Positions 23,178 to 32,944 are shown, numbered from the stretch's first letter. The stretch: 64,000 bases of DNA from Natronomonas gomsonensis (GCF_013391635.1 NZ_JACAWU010000001.1:1054001-1118000); one strand, 5' to 3'. Numbers and translations are program-made. The notes: generated by a model not told the origin, from the letters alone.

Positions 23178-24314
23178 ATGGGTTTCGAGCGGGCTGGCTG
23201 TGTGTCGCCCGTGCTATACAAAGCCACACGGAAACGACAGATTCTATCCCATCGAGTACCTAGCTCACAGAAGGTGAATCTCCGCGACGAATCGATTGGC
23301 TCGGAGGCGTTCTACCGAACGCTCGTCGAGAACGCCTCCGAAGGGATGTTGACCATCGACACCGACAGCCGCATCGTCTACGCCAACCCGGCTATCGAGC
23401 GGATTCTCGGCTATTCGCCGGCAGAACTCGTCGGGAGTTCGAAGATGTCGATTATCCCCGAGCGCCTTCGCCCGGCCCACGCCGCCGCGCTGCAGTCCTA
23501 CATCGAGACCGGCGAGAAGAACATCGACTGGAACGGCATCGAGCTGCCGGCGCTCCACAAGGACGGCCACGAGGTGCCGACGCTGATTAGCCTCCGTGAA
23601 CACGAACACGACGGGGAGCGGTACTTTACGGGCATCGTCCGGGACATTAGCGAGCGGCGCAACCGCGAGGAGTCGCTCAGAGAGCAGAACGAGCGGCTCG
23701 ACGAGTTCGCCGACGTGCTCTCTCACGACATCAGAAGTCCACTGTCGGTCGCCCGCGGATACACGGAATTGGCCCACGAGAAATCCGACGCGCCCGAACT
23801 CGAACAGGCTCTGGCGGCGCTGGACCGCATCGACGACCTCATCGACGACATCCTGGCGTACTCGCGGGAGGGTGGCTTCGTCGACGAGGCCGAACCGTTC
23901 CGACTCGACGATGCGGTCCGGGCGGAGTGGAGCCTCACGGCCGCCGAGGATGCCGACCTGCGGATTGAGGACATCGGCCGAATCGAGGCAAACGAGAGCC
24001 GGGTTCGGGAACTCCTTGGCAATCTGTTTCGAAACGCCGTGACTCACGGTGGTCCGGACGTGACCGTTCGGGTCGGTTCGCTACCGGATGGGTTCTACGT
24101 CGAAGACGACGGCCACGGAATTCCGGCGACCGACCGGGAGACGGTGTTCGAGTACGGGTACACGACACGTGAAGACGGGTCGGGGTACGGACTCTCCATC
24201 GTCAAGCAAATCGCCAACGAACACGGGTGGGACGTCCGAGCAGTCGAAGCGTCGGACGGCGGTGCGCGATTCGAGTTCACCGGCGTCGACTCCATATCGC
24301 GAGCCGACGGCTGA
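23178..24314 (+). CDS. PAS-domain sensor histidine kinase
   Basis: 378 residues from the ATG at 23178. TTTTATGAAAATATA (23142-23156) sits at the right distance for a leaderless start there. A PAS domain covers about 48-155 (YRTLVENASEGMLTIDTDSR, GIVRDISERR). The HisKA H-box SHDIRSPLSVARGY has the phospho-accepting H183. HATPase motifs follow: N-box NLFRNAVTH, G1 EDDGHGIP, G2 GSGYGLSIVKQ. No membrane helix is present, so it is a cytoplasmic sensor. No response regulator is adjacent, as is usual for haloarchaeal orphan kinases. Confidence 0.88.
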   Translation: MGFERAGCVSPVLYKATRKRQILSHRVPSSQKVNLRDESIGSEAFYRTLVENASEGMLTIDTDSRIVYANPAIERILGYSPAELVGSSKMSIIPERLRPAHAAALQSYIETGEKNIDWNGIELPALHKDGHEVPTLISLREHEHDGERYFTGIVRDISERRNREESLREQNERLDEFADVLSHDIRSPLSVARGYTELAHEKSDAPELEQALAALDRIDDLIDDILAYSREGGFVDEAEPFRLDDAVRAEWSLTAAEDADLRIEDIGRIEANESRVRELLGNLFRNAVTHGGPDVTVRVGSLPDGFYVEDDGHGIPATDRETVFEYGYTTREDGSGYGLSIVKQIANEHGWDVRAVEASDGGARFEFTGVDSISRADG

Positions 24315-24349
24315 CGGACGCGATACGCGAAAAACGCCGGACTGACGCT

Positions 24350-24883
24350 CTATTCGAAGTGCTCTTCGTAGAGGTCCTGGGCGTGCTCGATGGCGTCGTA
24401 GGCCGCTTGCTTGTCCTCCCAGCCCTGCGTCTCGACTTCCTTGCCCTCCTCTAAGTTCTTGTACGTCGCGAAGAACTCGTCAATCTCGTCGAGTTGCTGT
24501 TGGGGGATGTCCTCGAGGTCCTCGATGTGGTCGTATCGGGGGTCCTCGCTGGGGACGGCGATGACCTTGTCGTCCTGCTCGCCGTCGTCGTCCATCTTCA
24601 TCAGAGCGACGGGGCGAGCCTCGATGACACAGCCCGGGAACGTCTGGTCTTCGACCAACACGAGCACGTCGAAGGGGTCCTCGTCGTCGTAGTACGACTG
24701 CGGGATGAACCCGTAGTCCGACGGATAGTGGACGTTCGAGTGCAGGACGCGGTCCAACACGACGCCGGGGATGTCCTTGTCGTACTCGTATTTGTTGCGC
24801 TCGCCCTTCAGACACTCCACGACGGCGTATATCTCCTCGGGCGCGTTCGGTCCCGTTTCGAGGTCTTCCCACAGGTTTGCCAT
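24350..24883 (-). CDS. ppa: inorganic pyrophosphatase
   Basis: 177 residues, family I soluble PPase. The signature DEDPFDVLVL (about 66-75) carries the metal-binding aspartates. YPSDYGFIPQSYY (about 53-65), the ERNKYEYD substrate site near residue 28, and the EDPRYDHIEDLEDIP segment all match. The C-terminus is strongly acidic. It hydrolyses PPi from biosynthesis in the cytoplasm. Converges with the histidine kinase, with only 35 bases between the stops. Confidence 0.95.
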   Translation of the reverse strand: MANLWEDLETGPNAPEEIYAVVECLKGERNKYEYDKDIPGVVLDRVLHSNVHYPSDYGFIPQSYYDDEDPFDVLVLVEDQTFPGCVIEARPVALMKMDDDGEQDDKVIAVPSEDPRYDHIEDLEDIPQQQLDEIDEFFATYKNLEEGKEVETQGWEDKQAAYDAIEHAQDLYEEHFE

Positions 24884-25062
24884 ACCCGTGGCTCCTCACC
24901 TGCCCCGCAAAGAGCTTTCGACACGAGTTCGAGGAGCCCCGCTGTAGTGGCCGGCGGGTCGAAGACTATCAGTCTCGTTGACTCGAAATCGGCCGATTAT
25001 ATTTAAAAAGCAAGATATACACGGCTCTCAAAGATGTTTGATAACTGTTAAGTGGGTTGACA

Positions 25063-25078
25063 ATGTACCCCTATACAT
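25063..25078. promoter_or_regulatory. possible PadR autoregulatory site
   Basis: ATGTA-CCCCTA-TACAT overlaps the padR start codon (25077). Five-base arms separated by six bases resemble the ATGT/ACAT half-sites bound by bacterial PadR proteins. A TATA element TATATTTAAAAAG lies at 24996-25008. Confidence 0.4.
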
Positions 25079-25436
25079 GTCAGAGGCCCAAACAGCCGCG
25101 ACCGACCCAGGCGTGGCACCCGACCTGACCGCGTTCCAGCAGAACATCCTCACCATCCTCGCCGAGGAGCCCCGCTACGGGCTCGCAATCAAGCGGGAAC
25201 TGGAGACCTACTACGGCAGCGAAGTGAACCACGGTCGACTGTATCCCAACCTCGACGACCTCGTCGAGATGGGACTCGTCGAGAAGAGCGAACTCGACAA
25301 GCGAACCAACGAGTACGCCCTCACCGACGAGGGTCTCGACGCCGTCTTCGACCAGCTCGCGTGGACGTTCTCGAAGGTCGTCACCGACGGCGACCGCGCC
25401 GGTCGCGTCCGCGACCTCGTCGCACAGTTCGAGTAA
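25077..25436 (+). CDS. PadR-family winged-helix regulator
   Basis: 119 residues from the ATG at 25077 (MSEAQTAATDPGVAPD). PadR wHTH spans about 15-90: FQQNILTILAEEPRYGLAIK, wing residues HGRLYPNLDDLVEMGLVEKS and the LTDEGLDAVF turn. A short C-terminal helix (about 100-119) replaces the long dimerisation domain, so it belongs to the short PadR group. The A+T-rich promoter at 24996-25076 and the half-site palindrome at the start codon suggest autoregulation. Target genes are unknown; it is convergent with the DUF7108 gene. Confidence 0.88.
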   Translation: MSEAQTAATDPGVAPDLTAFQQNILTILAEEPRYGLAIKRELETYYGSEVNHGRLYPNLDDLVEMGLVEKSELDKRTNEYALTDEGLDAVFDQLAWTFSKVVTDGDRAGRVRDLVAQFE

Positions 25437-25451
25437 AAAAACGTCGACTTT

Positions 25452-26033
25452 TCACCGCGAGTGGGCCACGTCGAAAATCACGTCGAGCGACTGCTCGAGA
25501 CGCTCCCGCTGTTCGTCGCTCGGCCACGCGTTCCGCGGGAAGTACTCCGTCCGGAACTCCTCGCGTTCGTCCTCGGTTGCGGCCTCGATTCGCTTGGCGT
25601 AGTGGTTGCTCATGAAATCGGCGAACGCCGCGGCGGTTTCGCCGTGGACCTCGCCGTGTTCGTCCCGGACCGCCTCGGCGACCGCTCGGTTGTGAGCGTC
25701 GACGGCCTCGTAGTCGCCGCCGTCGTCGGTTCCCGAGAGCGTGATTTCGACGGCGCGGTCGGTGTCGTCGATGCGGTCAACCTGTACCACGCCGTCTTCG
25801 GTCCACTCCGCGGGGTGACAGACGAGCGTCTCGCCGTCGTCGTCCTCGCGAACGCGAGCGGTGTAGCCGTACTCGGCGAGCACCTCCCGTCGGTCGTTCC
25901 GGTAGGCCTCGCGTTCGGCGGGGTCGACCGCATCCCGCATCAGTCGCGTCAGTCGCTCGGCGCGGTCGACGACGCCTTCGGGTAGTTCCGTCGTCGGTTC
26001 CTCGGTGTCCGTGTCCGCGTCGCTGTCAGCCAT
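25452..26033 (-). CDS. DUF7108-like protein, rnhA partner
   Basis: 193 residues, acidic and charged throughout. Residues about 20-60 form helices (RAERLTRLMRDAVDPAEREA), then a beta-rich central part (ETLVCHPAEWTEDGVVQVDR) and a C-terminal helical region with FMSNHYAKRIEAATEDEREE and NAWPSDEQRERLEQSL. No catalytic motif is identified. It overlaps the end of rnhA by eight bases and is probably co-transcribed with it; the pairing suggests a nucleic-acid role, but that is inference. Confidence 0.7.
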   Translation of the reverse strand: MADSDADTDTEEPTTELPEGVVDRAERLTRLMRDAVDPAEREAYRNDRREVLAEYGYTARVREDDDGETLVCHPAEWTEDGVVQVDRIDDTDRAVEITLSGTDDGGDYEAVDAHNRAVAEAVRDEHGEVHGETAAAFADFMSNHYAKRIEAATEDEREEFRTEYFPRNAWPSDEQRERLEQSLDVIFDVAHSR

Positions 26034-26616
26034 CGAGTGCCTCGTTTGCTAGTTCGTCGGCGCGACTGTTTATCTCTCGCGGAACGTGGTCGATGGACCA
26101 CTCCTCGAAGCGCTCCAACAACTCCCGGACCCGGACCCGCTTTTCCCGAAGCGTCGGGTCGTTGGTGTCCCACTCCCCGCGGACCTGTTTGACGATGAGT
26201 TGGGAGTCGCCCCGGACGACGACCTCGTCGAACCCGAAGTCGTCGGCGACCTCCAGGGCTCGAATCAGCGCCCCGTACTCGGCCTGATTGTTGGTCATCC
26301 GACCCATCCGCTCGCTGCCCTCGGTGGCGATGCCGTCGCTGGTGACGATGACCCAACCGGCGGCGGCGGGCCCCGGATTGCCGCGACTGGCGCCGTCGAA
26401 GTACACGTGTGCGCGTCCCCCACCGCCCTCGATGAGTCCGACCAATCGGGCGGATTCGTTGCCCTGAATGACGACCTTTTCGTCGTAGGCGACGGCGGTC
26501 GCGCCGCCGTGGCTGGCCCGCCACAGTTCGTGGTCGGTGTTCCCCGCCTCGACCTGGACGCCTGCGGATTCGAGACGCTCGCGGGCAGTTGCGGGGTCGC
26601 AGTCGATGACCGGCAT
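26026..26616 (-). CDS. rnhA: ribonuclease HI
   Basis: 196 residues from MPVIDCDPATA. The N-terminal about 65 residues are an extra domain typical of haloarchaeal RNase HI. The catalytic domain then has D74 in YFDGASRGNPG, E113 in NNQAEYGALI, D137 in VRGDSQLIVKQV and D187 in NSRADELAN: a full DEDD set. It removes RNA from RNA/DNA hybrids such as primers and R-loops. Divergent from tfb across 161 bases. Longer upstream starts are rejected because they run into the tfb promoter. Confidence 0.92.
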   Translation of the reverse strand: MPVIDCDPATARERLESAGVQVEAGNTDHELWRASHGGATAVAYDEKVVIQGNESARLVGLIEGGGGRAHVYFDGASRGNPGPAAAGWVIVTSDGIATEGSERMGRMTNNQAEYGALIRALEVADDFGFDEVVVRGDSQLIVKQVRGEWDTNDPTLREKRVRVRELLERFEEWSIDHVPREINSRADELANEALDG

Positions 26617-26742
26617 CCGTTGGACCCAACCCGACTCGGAATTTATCCCTTCCGATATTCGGACGCCGCCGAGAACGGAACCGACCGACTGCGTCGGGGT
26701 GGGCTCGGATTCGTGTTCGATATTCCAAGGTTTTGGCGAGAG

Positions 26743-26750
26743 TTTAAGTA
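26743..26750 (+). promoter_or_regulatory. TATA box of tfb
   Basis: TTTAAGTA, centred about 31 bases before the tfb ATG at 26778, predicts transcription starting within a few bases of the start codon. Confidence 0.5.
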
Positions 26751-26777
26751 GGACGCTCGTTTGACTATAAAAACGCG

Positions 26778-27743
26778 ATGACACGGCCCACCCGTCAACG
26801 GGAACGCGGCAGCGAACGTGAGGGGGAGACGACCGACACCGAAACGGGGACGGTGTGTCCGGAGTGTTCCTCGGAGAACATCGTCAAGGACGCCGACAGG
26901 AGTGAGATGGTCTGTGACGACTGTGGGCTCGTCGTGGAGGAAGACCACATCGACCCCGGCCCGGAATGGCGGGCATTCAACCACTCCGAGCGGCAGTCGA
27001 AATCCCGGGTCGGCGCACCGACGACCCAGACGATGCACGACAAGGGGCTGACGACCACCATCGACTGGAAGGACAAAGACGCCTACGGCCGCTCGATTTC
27101 CTCGAAGAAGCGCTCCCAGATGCATCGGCTCCGGAAGTGGCAGGAACGCATTCGGACGAAGGACGCCGGCGAGCGAAACCTCCAGTTCGCGCTCTCCGAA
27201 ATCGACCGCATGGCGTCGGCACTCGGCGTGCCGCGGTCCGTCCGGGAAGTCGCCTCCGTCATCTACCGCCGGGCTCTCGACGACGACCTCATCCGGGGTC
27301 GCTCCATCGAAGGCGTCTCGACGGCCACGCTGTACGCCGCCTGTCGCAAGGAGGGAATCCCGCGTTCGCTCGAGGAAATCAGCGAGGTATCCCGGGTCGA
27401 GCGAAAGGAAATCGGCCGCACCTACCGCTATATCTCACAGGAACTGGGCCTCGAGATGGAACCGGTCGACCCCACGAAGTACGTCCCTCGGTTCTGTTCG
27501 GAGTTGGAGTTGAGCGAGGAGGTCCAGAACAAAGCCCACGACATCATCGAGACGACCGCTGAGAAGGGCCTGCTCTCCGGAAAATCTCCGACGGGCTATG
27601 CGGCGGCCGCCATCTACGCCGCCTCGCTGCTGTGTAACGAAAAGAAGACGCAACGCGAAGTCGCAGACGTGGCACAGGTGACCGAAGTCACCATCCGCAA
27701 TCGGTATCAGGAGCAAATCGAGGCGATGGACATCCACGGCTGA
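26778..27743 (+). CDS. tfb: transcription initiation factor IIB (TFB)
   Basis: 321 residues. A zinc ribbon with C27, C30, C46 and C49 ([18 protein letters not shown]) is followed by the B-reader/linker region with [12 protein letters not shown] and two cyclin repeats (about 115-205 and 215-310; for example [20 protein letters not shown] and [20 protein letters not shown]). TFB binds TBP-TATA and recruits RNA polymerase. Haloarchaea usually carry several tfb genes; this one cannot be ranked. The highly charged first 20 residues are a lineage-specific tail. Confidence 0.95.
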   Translation: MTRPTRQRERGSEREGETTDTETGTVCPECSSENIVKDADRSEMVCDDCGLVVEEDHIDPGPEWRAFNHSERQSKSRVGAPTTQTMHDKGLTTTIDWKDKDAYGRSISSKKRSQMHRLRKWQERIRTKDAGERNLQFALSEIDRMASALGVPRSVREVASVIYRRALDDDLIRGRSIEGVSTATLYAACRKEGIPRSLEEISEVSRVERKEIGRTYRYISQELGLEMEPVDPTKYVPRFCSELELSEEVQNKAHDIIETTAEKGLLSGKSPTGYAAAAIYAASLLCNEKKTQREVADVAQVTEVTIRNRYQEQIEAMDIHG

Positions 27744-27783
27744 GCCCCGAACGGTCTTTACCCTCGCCAACCCAACGCCGAGT

Positions 27784-29061
27784 ATGCGCCTCGACGAGTA
27801 CGTTGACGGACTCGACCGCGAGGAGTCCGTCGAGTTACGAAAGCTCGCCGAGGAGAAGTCCTACGCCATCACCGACCACCTCGACGACGCCCGGACGCGC
27901 TTCGACGAGACGCTGTCGGGCGATACGATGGTTGGGTCGACCGCGCCCTCCGTCTTCGTCGGCCGCTCGTCGTATCCCAGCGTCTCGGCGGGATTGCTCG
28001 CACCCGTCGGCGACGAGAGCGACGCCGAGTCCTACGTCACCACCGGCGAGTGGTACCGACAGGGCTACTCAATCGAGGACGTCTTCCAGAAGCGGACGGG
28101 ACTGCTCAACTCCACGCGGCGCTCGAACGTCGACGTGAGCGACGTGTGGGACGGCTTCGTCGGCACCCAACGAGAGGTCGCCATCGCCGACCGCCCCGTC
28201 GACGTGGAACTGGGCCTCGACGAGTCACCGGGATTCGACCTCGACGGCTCGCTGGAAGATATCGCGGCCCCGCGCGGCCCACGTGCGTCGGCGGATTCGG
28301 CGACGCTGACGGAGAACCCCCACGTCCCTCGCGCCGTCGAGAAGACCCTCTCCGACGACGACTGGCGGGCGGAGGGCGCGATGACCTACCTCTACCGGCG
28401 CGGCTTCGACGTGTACGACATCAACAACGTGCTGTCGGTCGGCGCGCTCGGGCAAGGCGACAATCGGCGTCTCGTCCCGACGAGGTGGTCGATTACGGCC
28501 GTCGACGACACCGTCGGGAAGTACCTCCGCGGCACCATCCGCAACGCCTCGAGCATCGACCAGACGCTCGTCTGGCACAACAGCTACGTCGGCAACGACT
28601 ACTGGGTAATCGCCACCCCCGGCGAGTGGGAGTTCGAGTTGCTCGAACTGAAGGCGCCCGGCTCCATCTGGAACCCCGACCCCGAGGGCCAACTGTACAT
28701 GGCCGCCGACCGCGAGGGCTACGAGGGCCGCACCGACTACGTCGACGAAACCTCGGGAGCGTACTACGCGTCCCGACTGGGCGTCCTCGAGGAGTTGGCC
28801 GAACGCGACCGACAGGCGAAGGTGTTCGTCGTCCGCCACGCAACCAACGAGTACTGGGCGCCGGTCGGCGTCTGGCAGATTCGCGAGTCGGTTCGAAACG
28901 CCTTCGATTCCGAACCGGCCGTCGCCGAGACGTTCCACAGCGCCGTCCGCCACCTCGTTCCCCAACTCCCCGTCTCGCTGACCGACCTTCGACGGAAGTC
29001 GACGATGGCCGCGGGCATCCAGGCGGACCTCTCGGCGTTCGGCGGCGGAGCGACGGACTGA
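27784..29061 (+). CDS. nreA: DNA repair protein NreA
   Basis: 425 residues. Nre-family signatures: GSTAPSVFVGRSSYPSVSAG (about 52-71), RTGLLNSTRR and GFVGTQREVAIADRPVDVEL. The H. volcanii homologue acts with UvrABC in repair of mitomycin-type damage and binds PCNA through a C-terminal PIP motif. The equivalent here is QADLSAFG near residue 415: Q, L and F are at consensus spacing, but the last aromatic is replaced by Gly. The N-terminal zinc finger found in many archaeal Nre proteins is absent. It is 40 bases after tfb. Confidence 0.85.
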   Translation: MRLDEYVDGLDREESVELRKLAEEKSYAITDHLDDARTRFDETLSGDTMVGSTAPSVFVGRSSYPSVSAGLLAPVGDESDAESYVTTGEWYRQGYSIEDVFQKRTGLLNSTRRSNVDVSDVWDGFVGTQREVAIADRPVDVELGLDESPGFDLDGSLEDIAAPRGPRASADSATLTENPHVPRAVEKTLSDDDWRAEGAMTYLYRRGFDVYDINNVLSVGALGQGDNRRLVPTRWSITAVDDTVGKYLRGTIRNASSIDQTLVWHNSYVGNDYWVIATPGEWEFELLELKAPGSIWNPDPEGQLYMAADREGYEGRTDYVDETSGAYYASRLGVLEELAERDRQAKVFVVRHATNEYWAPVGVWQIRESVRNAFDSEPAVAETFHSAVRHLVPQLPVSLTDLRRKSTMAAGIQADLSAFGGGATD

Positions 29062-29087
29062 ATACTCGCCGCTCCCGTCACCCGACA

Positions 29088-29219
29088 ATGAGCGACCTCC
29101 TGGCCGGCCCGGTGCTGTTCGTCGTCCTGCTGTCGGTGGTCTTTCTCGCCTTCCCGTGTGCGTACCTCTACATGGCGCTGAAAGAGCGGGGCGTCTTTCA
29201 GCGCGTCTTTTCTGACTGA
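29088..29219 (+). CDS. 43-residue single-span membrane protein
   Basis: Translates to MSDLLAGPVLFVVLLSVVFL followed by AFPCAYLYMALKERG and a charged tail VFQRVFSD: one hydrophobic helix, about 7-30, with the positively charged end inside. It starts 26 bases after nreA and may be co-transcribed. No family is recognised. Codon use and length suggest a true small ORF. Confidence 0.5.
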   Translation: MSDLLAGPVLFVVLLSVVFLAFPCAYLYMALKERGVFQRVFSD

Positions 29220-29295
29220 CACGTATCGGCGCCTGCGAGTTCCGGTTCCGTACCGCTACGCAAAACGTCTTTTCGCGCGGCCACGAACGCCGTCT

Positions 29296-30372
29296 ATGAA
29301 CCTGTTTACTCCCTTCGAGAGCCGCGACGTGACGGCTCGAAACCGGGTGATGGTGTCGCCGATGTGTCAGTACTCCTGTGAGGAGGAGGACGGACTGGCG
29401 ACCGACTGGCATCTCGTCCACCTCGGCAGTCGCGCCTCCGGCGGCGCGGGCATCGTGATGAGCGAGGCGACGGCCGTCACGCCACGAGGTCGCATCTCGC
29501 CGAAGGACCTCGGCATCTGGAGCGACGACCACGCCGAGGCGCTGAAACCGGTGACGGAGTTCATCGAATCACAGGGCGCCGCCTCCGCCATCCAACTGGC
29601 CCACGCCGGCCGGAAGGCCTCGACGAACCGGCCGAGCGACGGTCACGGTCCCGTCCACGGCGACCGCGGGTGGACGCCGGTCGGCCCGACCGCCGCCCCC
29701 TGGCCCTACGCCGACGACGAACCGCTTCCGACCGAACGCCTCGACACCGACGGCATCGCCCGCATCGTCGACGCCTTCGCCGACGCCGCCGCCCGGTCGG
29801 TCGAAGCCGGCTTCGACATCGTCGAGGTCCACGCCGCCCACGGCTACCTGCTCCACGAGTTCCTCTCGCCGGTGACCAACACCCGCGACGACGCTTACGG
29901 CGGCGACTTCGAGAGTCGGACCCGCCTGCTCAGAGAAGTCGTCACCGCCGTCCGGAACACGGTCCCCGAGGGGATGCCCGTCTTCGTCCGCATCTCGGCG
30001 ACCGACTGGCTGCCGGACCGCGATTCGTGGAGCGTCGGCGATTCCGCACGACTGGCGCGGGACCTCGAACGACTCGGCGTCGACCTCATCGACGTGAGCG
30101 CGGGCGGCATCCACCCCGACCAACAGGTCCCCGACACCGGCGCCCACTATCAAGTGCCGTACGCCGAACGCGTCGCCGAGGGCGGCGTTCCGGTCGGTGC
30201 CGTCGGGAAAATCACGACGCCGGAGGGTGCCGACGCCCTCATCCGAAACGACCGCGCGGACCTCGCCGTCGTCGGCCGCGAACACCTCAAAGACCCCTAC
30301 TTCGCGGTTCACGCCGCCGAGAAACTGGGTTACGACGCGCCGATTCCGCGGCAGTACACCCGAGGGTTCTAG
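29296..30372 (+). CDS. YqjM-type old yellow enzyme (NADPH dehydrogenase)
   Basis: 358 residues, a FMN TIM barrel of the old-yellow-enzyme family. Class diagnostic features of YqjM-like members: the redox-tuning cysteine in SPMCQYSCE (near residue 23), [12 protein letters not shown], and [14 protein letters not shown] followed by [12 protein letters not shown] phosphate loops occur near [10 protein letters not shown] and [14 protein letters not shown]. It reduces activated C=C bonds with NADPH; the physiological substrate is unknown. Stops four bases into pth2, which is convergent. Confidence 0.92.
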   Translation: MNLFTPFESRDVTARNRVMVSPMCQYSCEEEDGLATDWHLVHLGSRASGGAGIVMSEATAVTPRGRISPKDLGIWSDDHAEALKPVTEFIESQGAASAIQLAHAGRKASTNRPSDGHGPVHGDRGWTPVGPTAAPWPYADDEPLPTERLDTDGIARIVDAFADAAARSVEAGFDIVEVHAAHGYLLHEFLSPVTNTRDDAYGGDFESRTRLLREVVTAVRNTVPEGMPVFVRISATDWLPDRDSWSVGDSARLARDLERLGVDLIDVSAGGIHPDQQVPDTGAHYQVPYAERVAEGGVPVGAVGKITTPEGADALIRNDRADLAVVGREHLKDPYFAVHAAEKLGYDAPIPRQYTRGF

Positions 30373-30707
30373 TACAACGAGAGGTCGCCGGTCACCTTGT
30401 CGACGATGTTCTCCGACCCGGGGCCGACCGCGAGCGCCGTCAGCGTCCCCGGTTCCAGTTGCGTGTGGCCGGCGTCACGAATCAGCGCGTAGGGCAGGCC
30501 CTCCCGGCGGGCCGCTTCGGCGAGTTCCTGTAGCTCCGATTCACCGGAGCCCTTCAGGACGACCTTCTTTTGGCCGCCGGATTTCCACTCCCGTTGGGCG
30601 TCCGGTCCCGCGGACTCGTAGGCTTTCAGCGAGGCGTGGGCGACCTGTGCGGCGAGTTTCCCCTTGCCCATCCCGAGGTCGGTGCGGGCGACGATGGCCT
30701 GTTTCAT
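30369..30707 (-). CDS. pth2: peptidyl-tRNA hydrolase 2
   Basis: 112 residues, the normal Pth2 length. Signature features: [20 protein letters not shown] at the start, AHASLKAYE (about 24-32), KKVVLKG and [20 protein letters not shown] at the C-terminus. It recycles peptidyl-tRNAs released from stalled ribosomes in the cytoplasm. It shares a divergent 91-base region with dcd and overlaps the OYE gene by four bases at the 3' end. Confidence 0.95.
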   Translation of the reverse strand: MKQAIVARTDLGMGKGKLAAQVAHASLKAYESAGPDAQREWKSGGQKKVVLKGSGESELQELAEAARREGLPYALIRDAGHTQLEPGTLTALAVGPGSENIVDKVTGDLSLY

Positions 30708-30798
30708 ACGGAATCCGTCGGTCCGGCCGTATTTGTGCGTGCCGACAGCGAGACGGCCGACCGGCGGATTTTAAGCCCTGTCGCCCGCTTCGACGGAT

Positions 30799-31392
30799 AT
30801 GATACTTTCCGACGGCGACATCCGTCGCCGCCTCACCGACGGCGAGTTGGTCGTCGAACCCCTCGACGACCCCGAACTGCAGATTCAGCCCGCCAGCATC
30901 GACCTCCGCCTCGGCCGAGAGTTCCTCGAATTCCAGCGGACGAACATCCCGTGTATCCACCCCAACAGCGAACAGGAAGTCGACGAGTACGTCGACGAAA
31001 CCTACGTCGAGGAGGGCGATGACTTCATCCTCCACCCCGGCGATTTCGTGTTGGGAACGACCAAGGAGCGCGTCGAGATTCCGCCGGACCTCATCGCCCA
31101 CGTCGAGGGGCGGTCGTCGCTCGGCCGACTGGCTGTCGTGGTTCACGCCACGGCAGGTCTTTGCGACCCCGGTTACGAGGGCCAAATCACGCTGGAGTTG
31201 TCGAATCTCGGCACGGCACCCGTCGCGCTCACACCGGAGATGCGCATCTCGCAGTTGACGTTCACCGAACTCAAAAATCCAGCCGAACGCCCCTACGGCG
31301 CCGAGCGCGGGTCGAAGTATCAGGGACAGAAAGGACCGCAGGCCTCCCGAATTCAATCCGACGAGGAGTTCGGAGGCGACCAGAAGCGATGA
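30799..31392 (+). CDS. dcd: dCTP deaminase
   Basis: 197 residues of the dUTPase/dCTP deaminase trimer fold. Motifs: [12 protein letters not shown] (about 33-44), [19 protein letters not shown] (about 105-123), [11 protein letters not shown] with the catalytic Glu, and a C-terminal [10 protein letters not shown], the Dcd signature that separates it from plain dUTPases. It makes dUMP precursor dUTP, or dUMP directly if bifunctional. The stop codon overlaps thiR (ATGA). Confidence 0.94.
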   Translation: MILSDGDIRRRLTDGELVVEPLDDPELQIQPASIDLRLGREFLEFQRTNIPCIHPNSEQEVDEYVDETYVEEGDDFILHPGDFVLGTTKERVEIPPDLIAHVEGRSSLGRLAVVVHATAGLCDPGYEGQITLELSNLGTAPVALTPEMRISQLTFTELKNPAERPYGAERGSKYQGQKGPQASRIQSDEEFGGDQKR

Positions 31393-32285
31393 AGTTCATC
31401 GAGGAGGTCGTCGTCGAGGAGTTCCTCCCGACGTTCCGCTCGATGCTGGCGGGGGAACTCCGCGAGCGCGGCCTCACCCAAAGCGAGGTCGCGGAACTGC
31501 TCGGTATCAGCCAAAGTGCCGTCTCGAAGTACGCCCACGGCGACGTGGATATCAACGACGCCGTCGCCGACGACGAACGGGTCCGCGAGACCATCGAACG
31601 GCTGGCCGACGGCCTCGAAACCGGCGACATGAGCCGCGTACAGGCGCTCGTCGAGGCCGAGATCCTGATTCGAAAGCTCGAACGCGGCGACTTGCTGGCG
31701 AACCTCCACGAGGCGGCGTTCCCACCGCTCTCGGAACACGAGGGACCCCTCGACATCCACGACCCCGAAGGCGATCTGCGGACGACCGAGCGAGTGCTCT
31801 CGTCGGTCCGGCGGGGCGTCCGAACGCTGGAGAACACGAGCGGGTTCGCCGCGCTCATCCCGGCGGTCGGGTCGAACCTCGTCGAGGCGCTCCCAGAGGC
31901 CGACGGAATCGACGACGTGGCCGCCATCCCCGGCCGCATCCTCGACATCAAGGGACAAGCGACGGTTCCCGGTGACCCGGAGTTCGGCGTCTCCGAACAC
32001 GTGGCGTCGGTCCTGCTCGCGGCCAGAGCGGCCGGCAGCGACGCTCGTGCGGCGCTGAACGTCCGCTACGACGACGATATCGTCGAGAAACTCGATGCGG
32101 CGGGGTACGAAACCGTCGAATTCGACGCCGAAGCCGATGTCGAGTCGGCCGTCGCCGAGGCGCTGGAATCCAACCCCCAACCCGACGTGCTGTATCAGGC
32201 CGGCGGCTTCGGTATCGAACCTGTCGTCTACCTCCTCGGTGCCGACGCCGGCGTCGTCGTCGTGACGGTTCGGGACCTCGTCTGA
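31389..32285 (+). CDS. thiR: ThiR-type thiamine biosynthesis regulator (HTH-ThiN)
   Basis: 298 residues. A lambda-repressor-like HTH lies near 20-75 ([20 protein letters not shown]); residues about 110-298 are a ThiN domain (thiamine phosphate synthase-like), with [24 protein letters not shown] split around its phosphate-binding glycines and a final [15 protein letters not shown]. In archaea this fusion senses thiamine phosphates and represses thiamine genes. ATGA overlap with dcd. A target candidate, thi4, with an inverted repeat at its promoter, is 4 kb downstream. Confidence 0.88.
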   Translation: MKFIEEVVVEEFLPTFRSMLAGELRERGLTQSEVAELLGISQSAVSKYAHGDVDINDAVADDERVRETIERLADGLETGDMSRVQALVEAEILIRKLERGDLLANLHEAAFPPLSEHEGPLDIHDPEGDLRTTERVLSSVRRGVRTLENTSGFAALIPAVGSNLVEALPEADGIDDVAAIPGRILDIKGQATVPGDPEFGVSEHVASVLLAARAAGSDARAALNVRYDDDIVEKLDAAGYETVEFDAEADVESAVAEALESNPQPDVLYQAGGFGIEPVVYLLGADAGVVVVTVRDLV

Positions 32286-32944
32286 TGGGTGTCGCCGAGT
32301 TCTACGGCCGCTGGGCGGCGCTGTACGACCGAATCGCGACCGCCCCCGGCGTCGCTCGCTGGCGCCGAGCAGCGGCCGAAGCAGCCGCTGATAGCGGCGA
32401 TACGGTCGTCGAAATGGGCTGTGGAACCGGCGCGAATCTCCCGTACCTCGCAGAGCGGGTCGGTTCAGAAGGGTCTGTTGTGGGTGTCGACATCACCGGG
32501 CCGCTGTTGGACCGCGCCCGCGAACGCGTTGTTGCGTTGGACAACGTCTCGATTGTCCAAGCCGATGCGACCTGCCCGCCACTCGCCGAGGCTGACGCGG
32601 TTCTCGGCACCTTCGTCTGTGGCCTCTTCGAAGACGCGGCCGCCGTCGTCGACGACTGGTGTGACCTCGTCGGGTCGGGCGGCCGGGTCGCGTTGATGGA
32701 CGCGACGGCGACCGAGACCTTCCTCGGCCGACCCCTGAACCCGTTGTTCAGGGCGTTCGTCGCGGCCGGTGCACCGGGGTCGACACCGGGGGACGTACTC
32801 CGTGCGCCGTTCGGCGGGTTCGACGGGCCGCTGACGCGTCGCGTCGAGGCCTCCCGGACGGCGCTTGCCGCACGCACCGACGACCGCCGCTACGAGACGT
32901 TCGCTGCTGGGTTCGTCGGACTGCTGTCGGGACGAGTCCGATAG
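32285..32944 (+). CDS. class I SAM methyltransferase
   Basis: 219 residues. A Rossmann-type SAM site EMGCGTGANLPYL (about 43-55) is followed by the acidic VVGVDITGPLLDRA and the Cys/Pro-rich DATCPPLAEADAVLGTF region. The N-terminal FYGRWAALYDRIATAPGVAR is typical of UbiE/COQ5-like small-molecule methyltransferases, yet quinone-specific residues cannot be confirmed. It overlaps thiR by one base (TGATG). Substrate unknown. Confidence 0.83.
   Translation: MGVAEFYGRWAALYDRIATAPGVARWRRAAAEAAADSGDTVVEMGCGTGANLPYLAERVGSEGSVVGVDITGPLLDRARERVVALDNVSIVQADATCPPLAEADAVLGTFVCGLFEDAAAVVDDWCDLVGSGGRVALMDATATETFLGRPLNPLFRAFVAAGAPGSTPGDVLRAPFGGFDGPLTRRVEASRTALAARTDDRRYETFAAGFVGLLSGRVR

Noticed and set aside
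28225-29532. 435-codon minus-strand frame opposite nreA and the OYE start
   Set aside because: The sense strand encodes recognised proteins across the same bases; the antisense composition is atypical (Arg, Ala, His).
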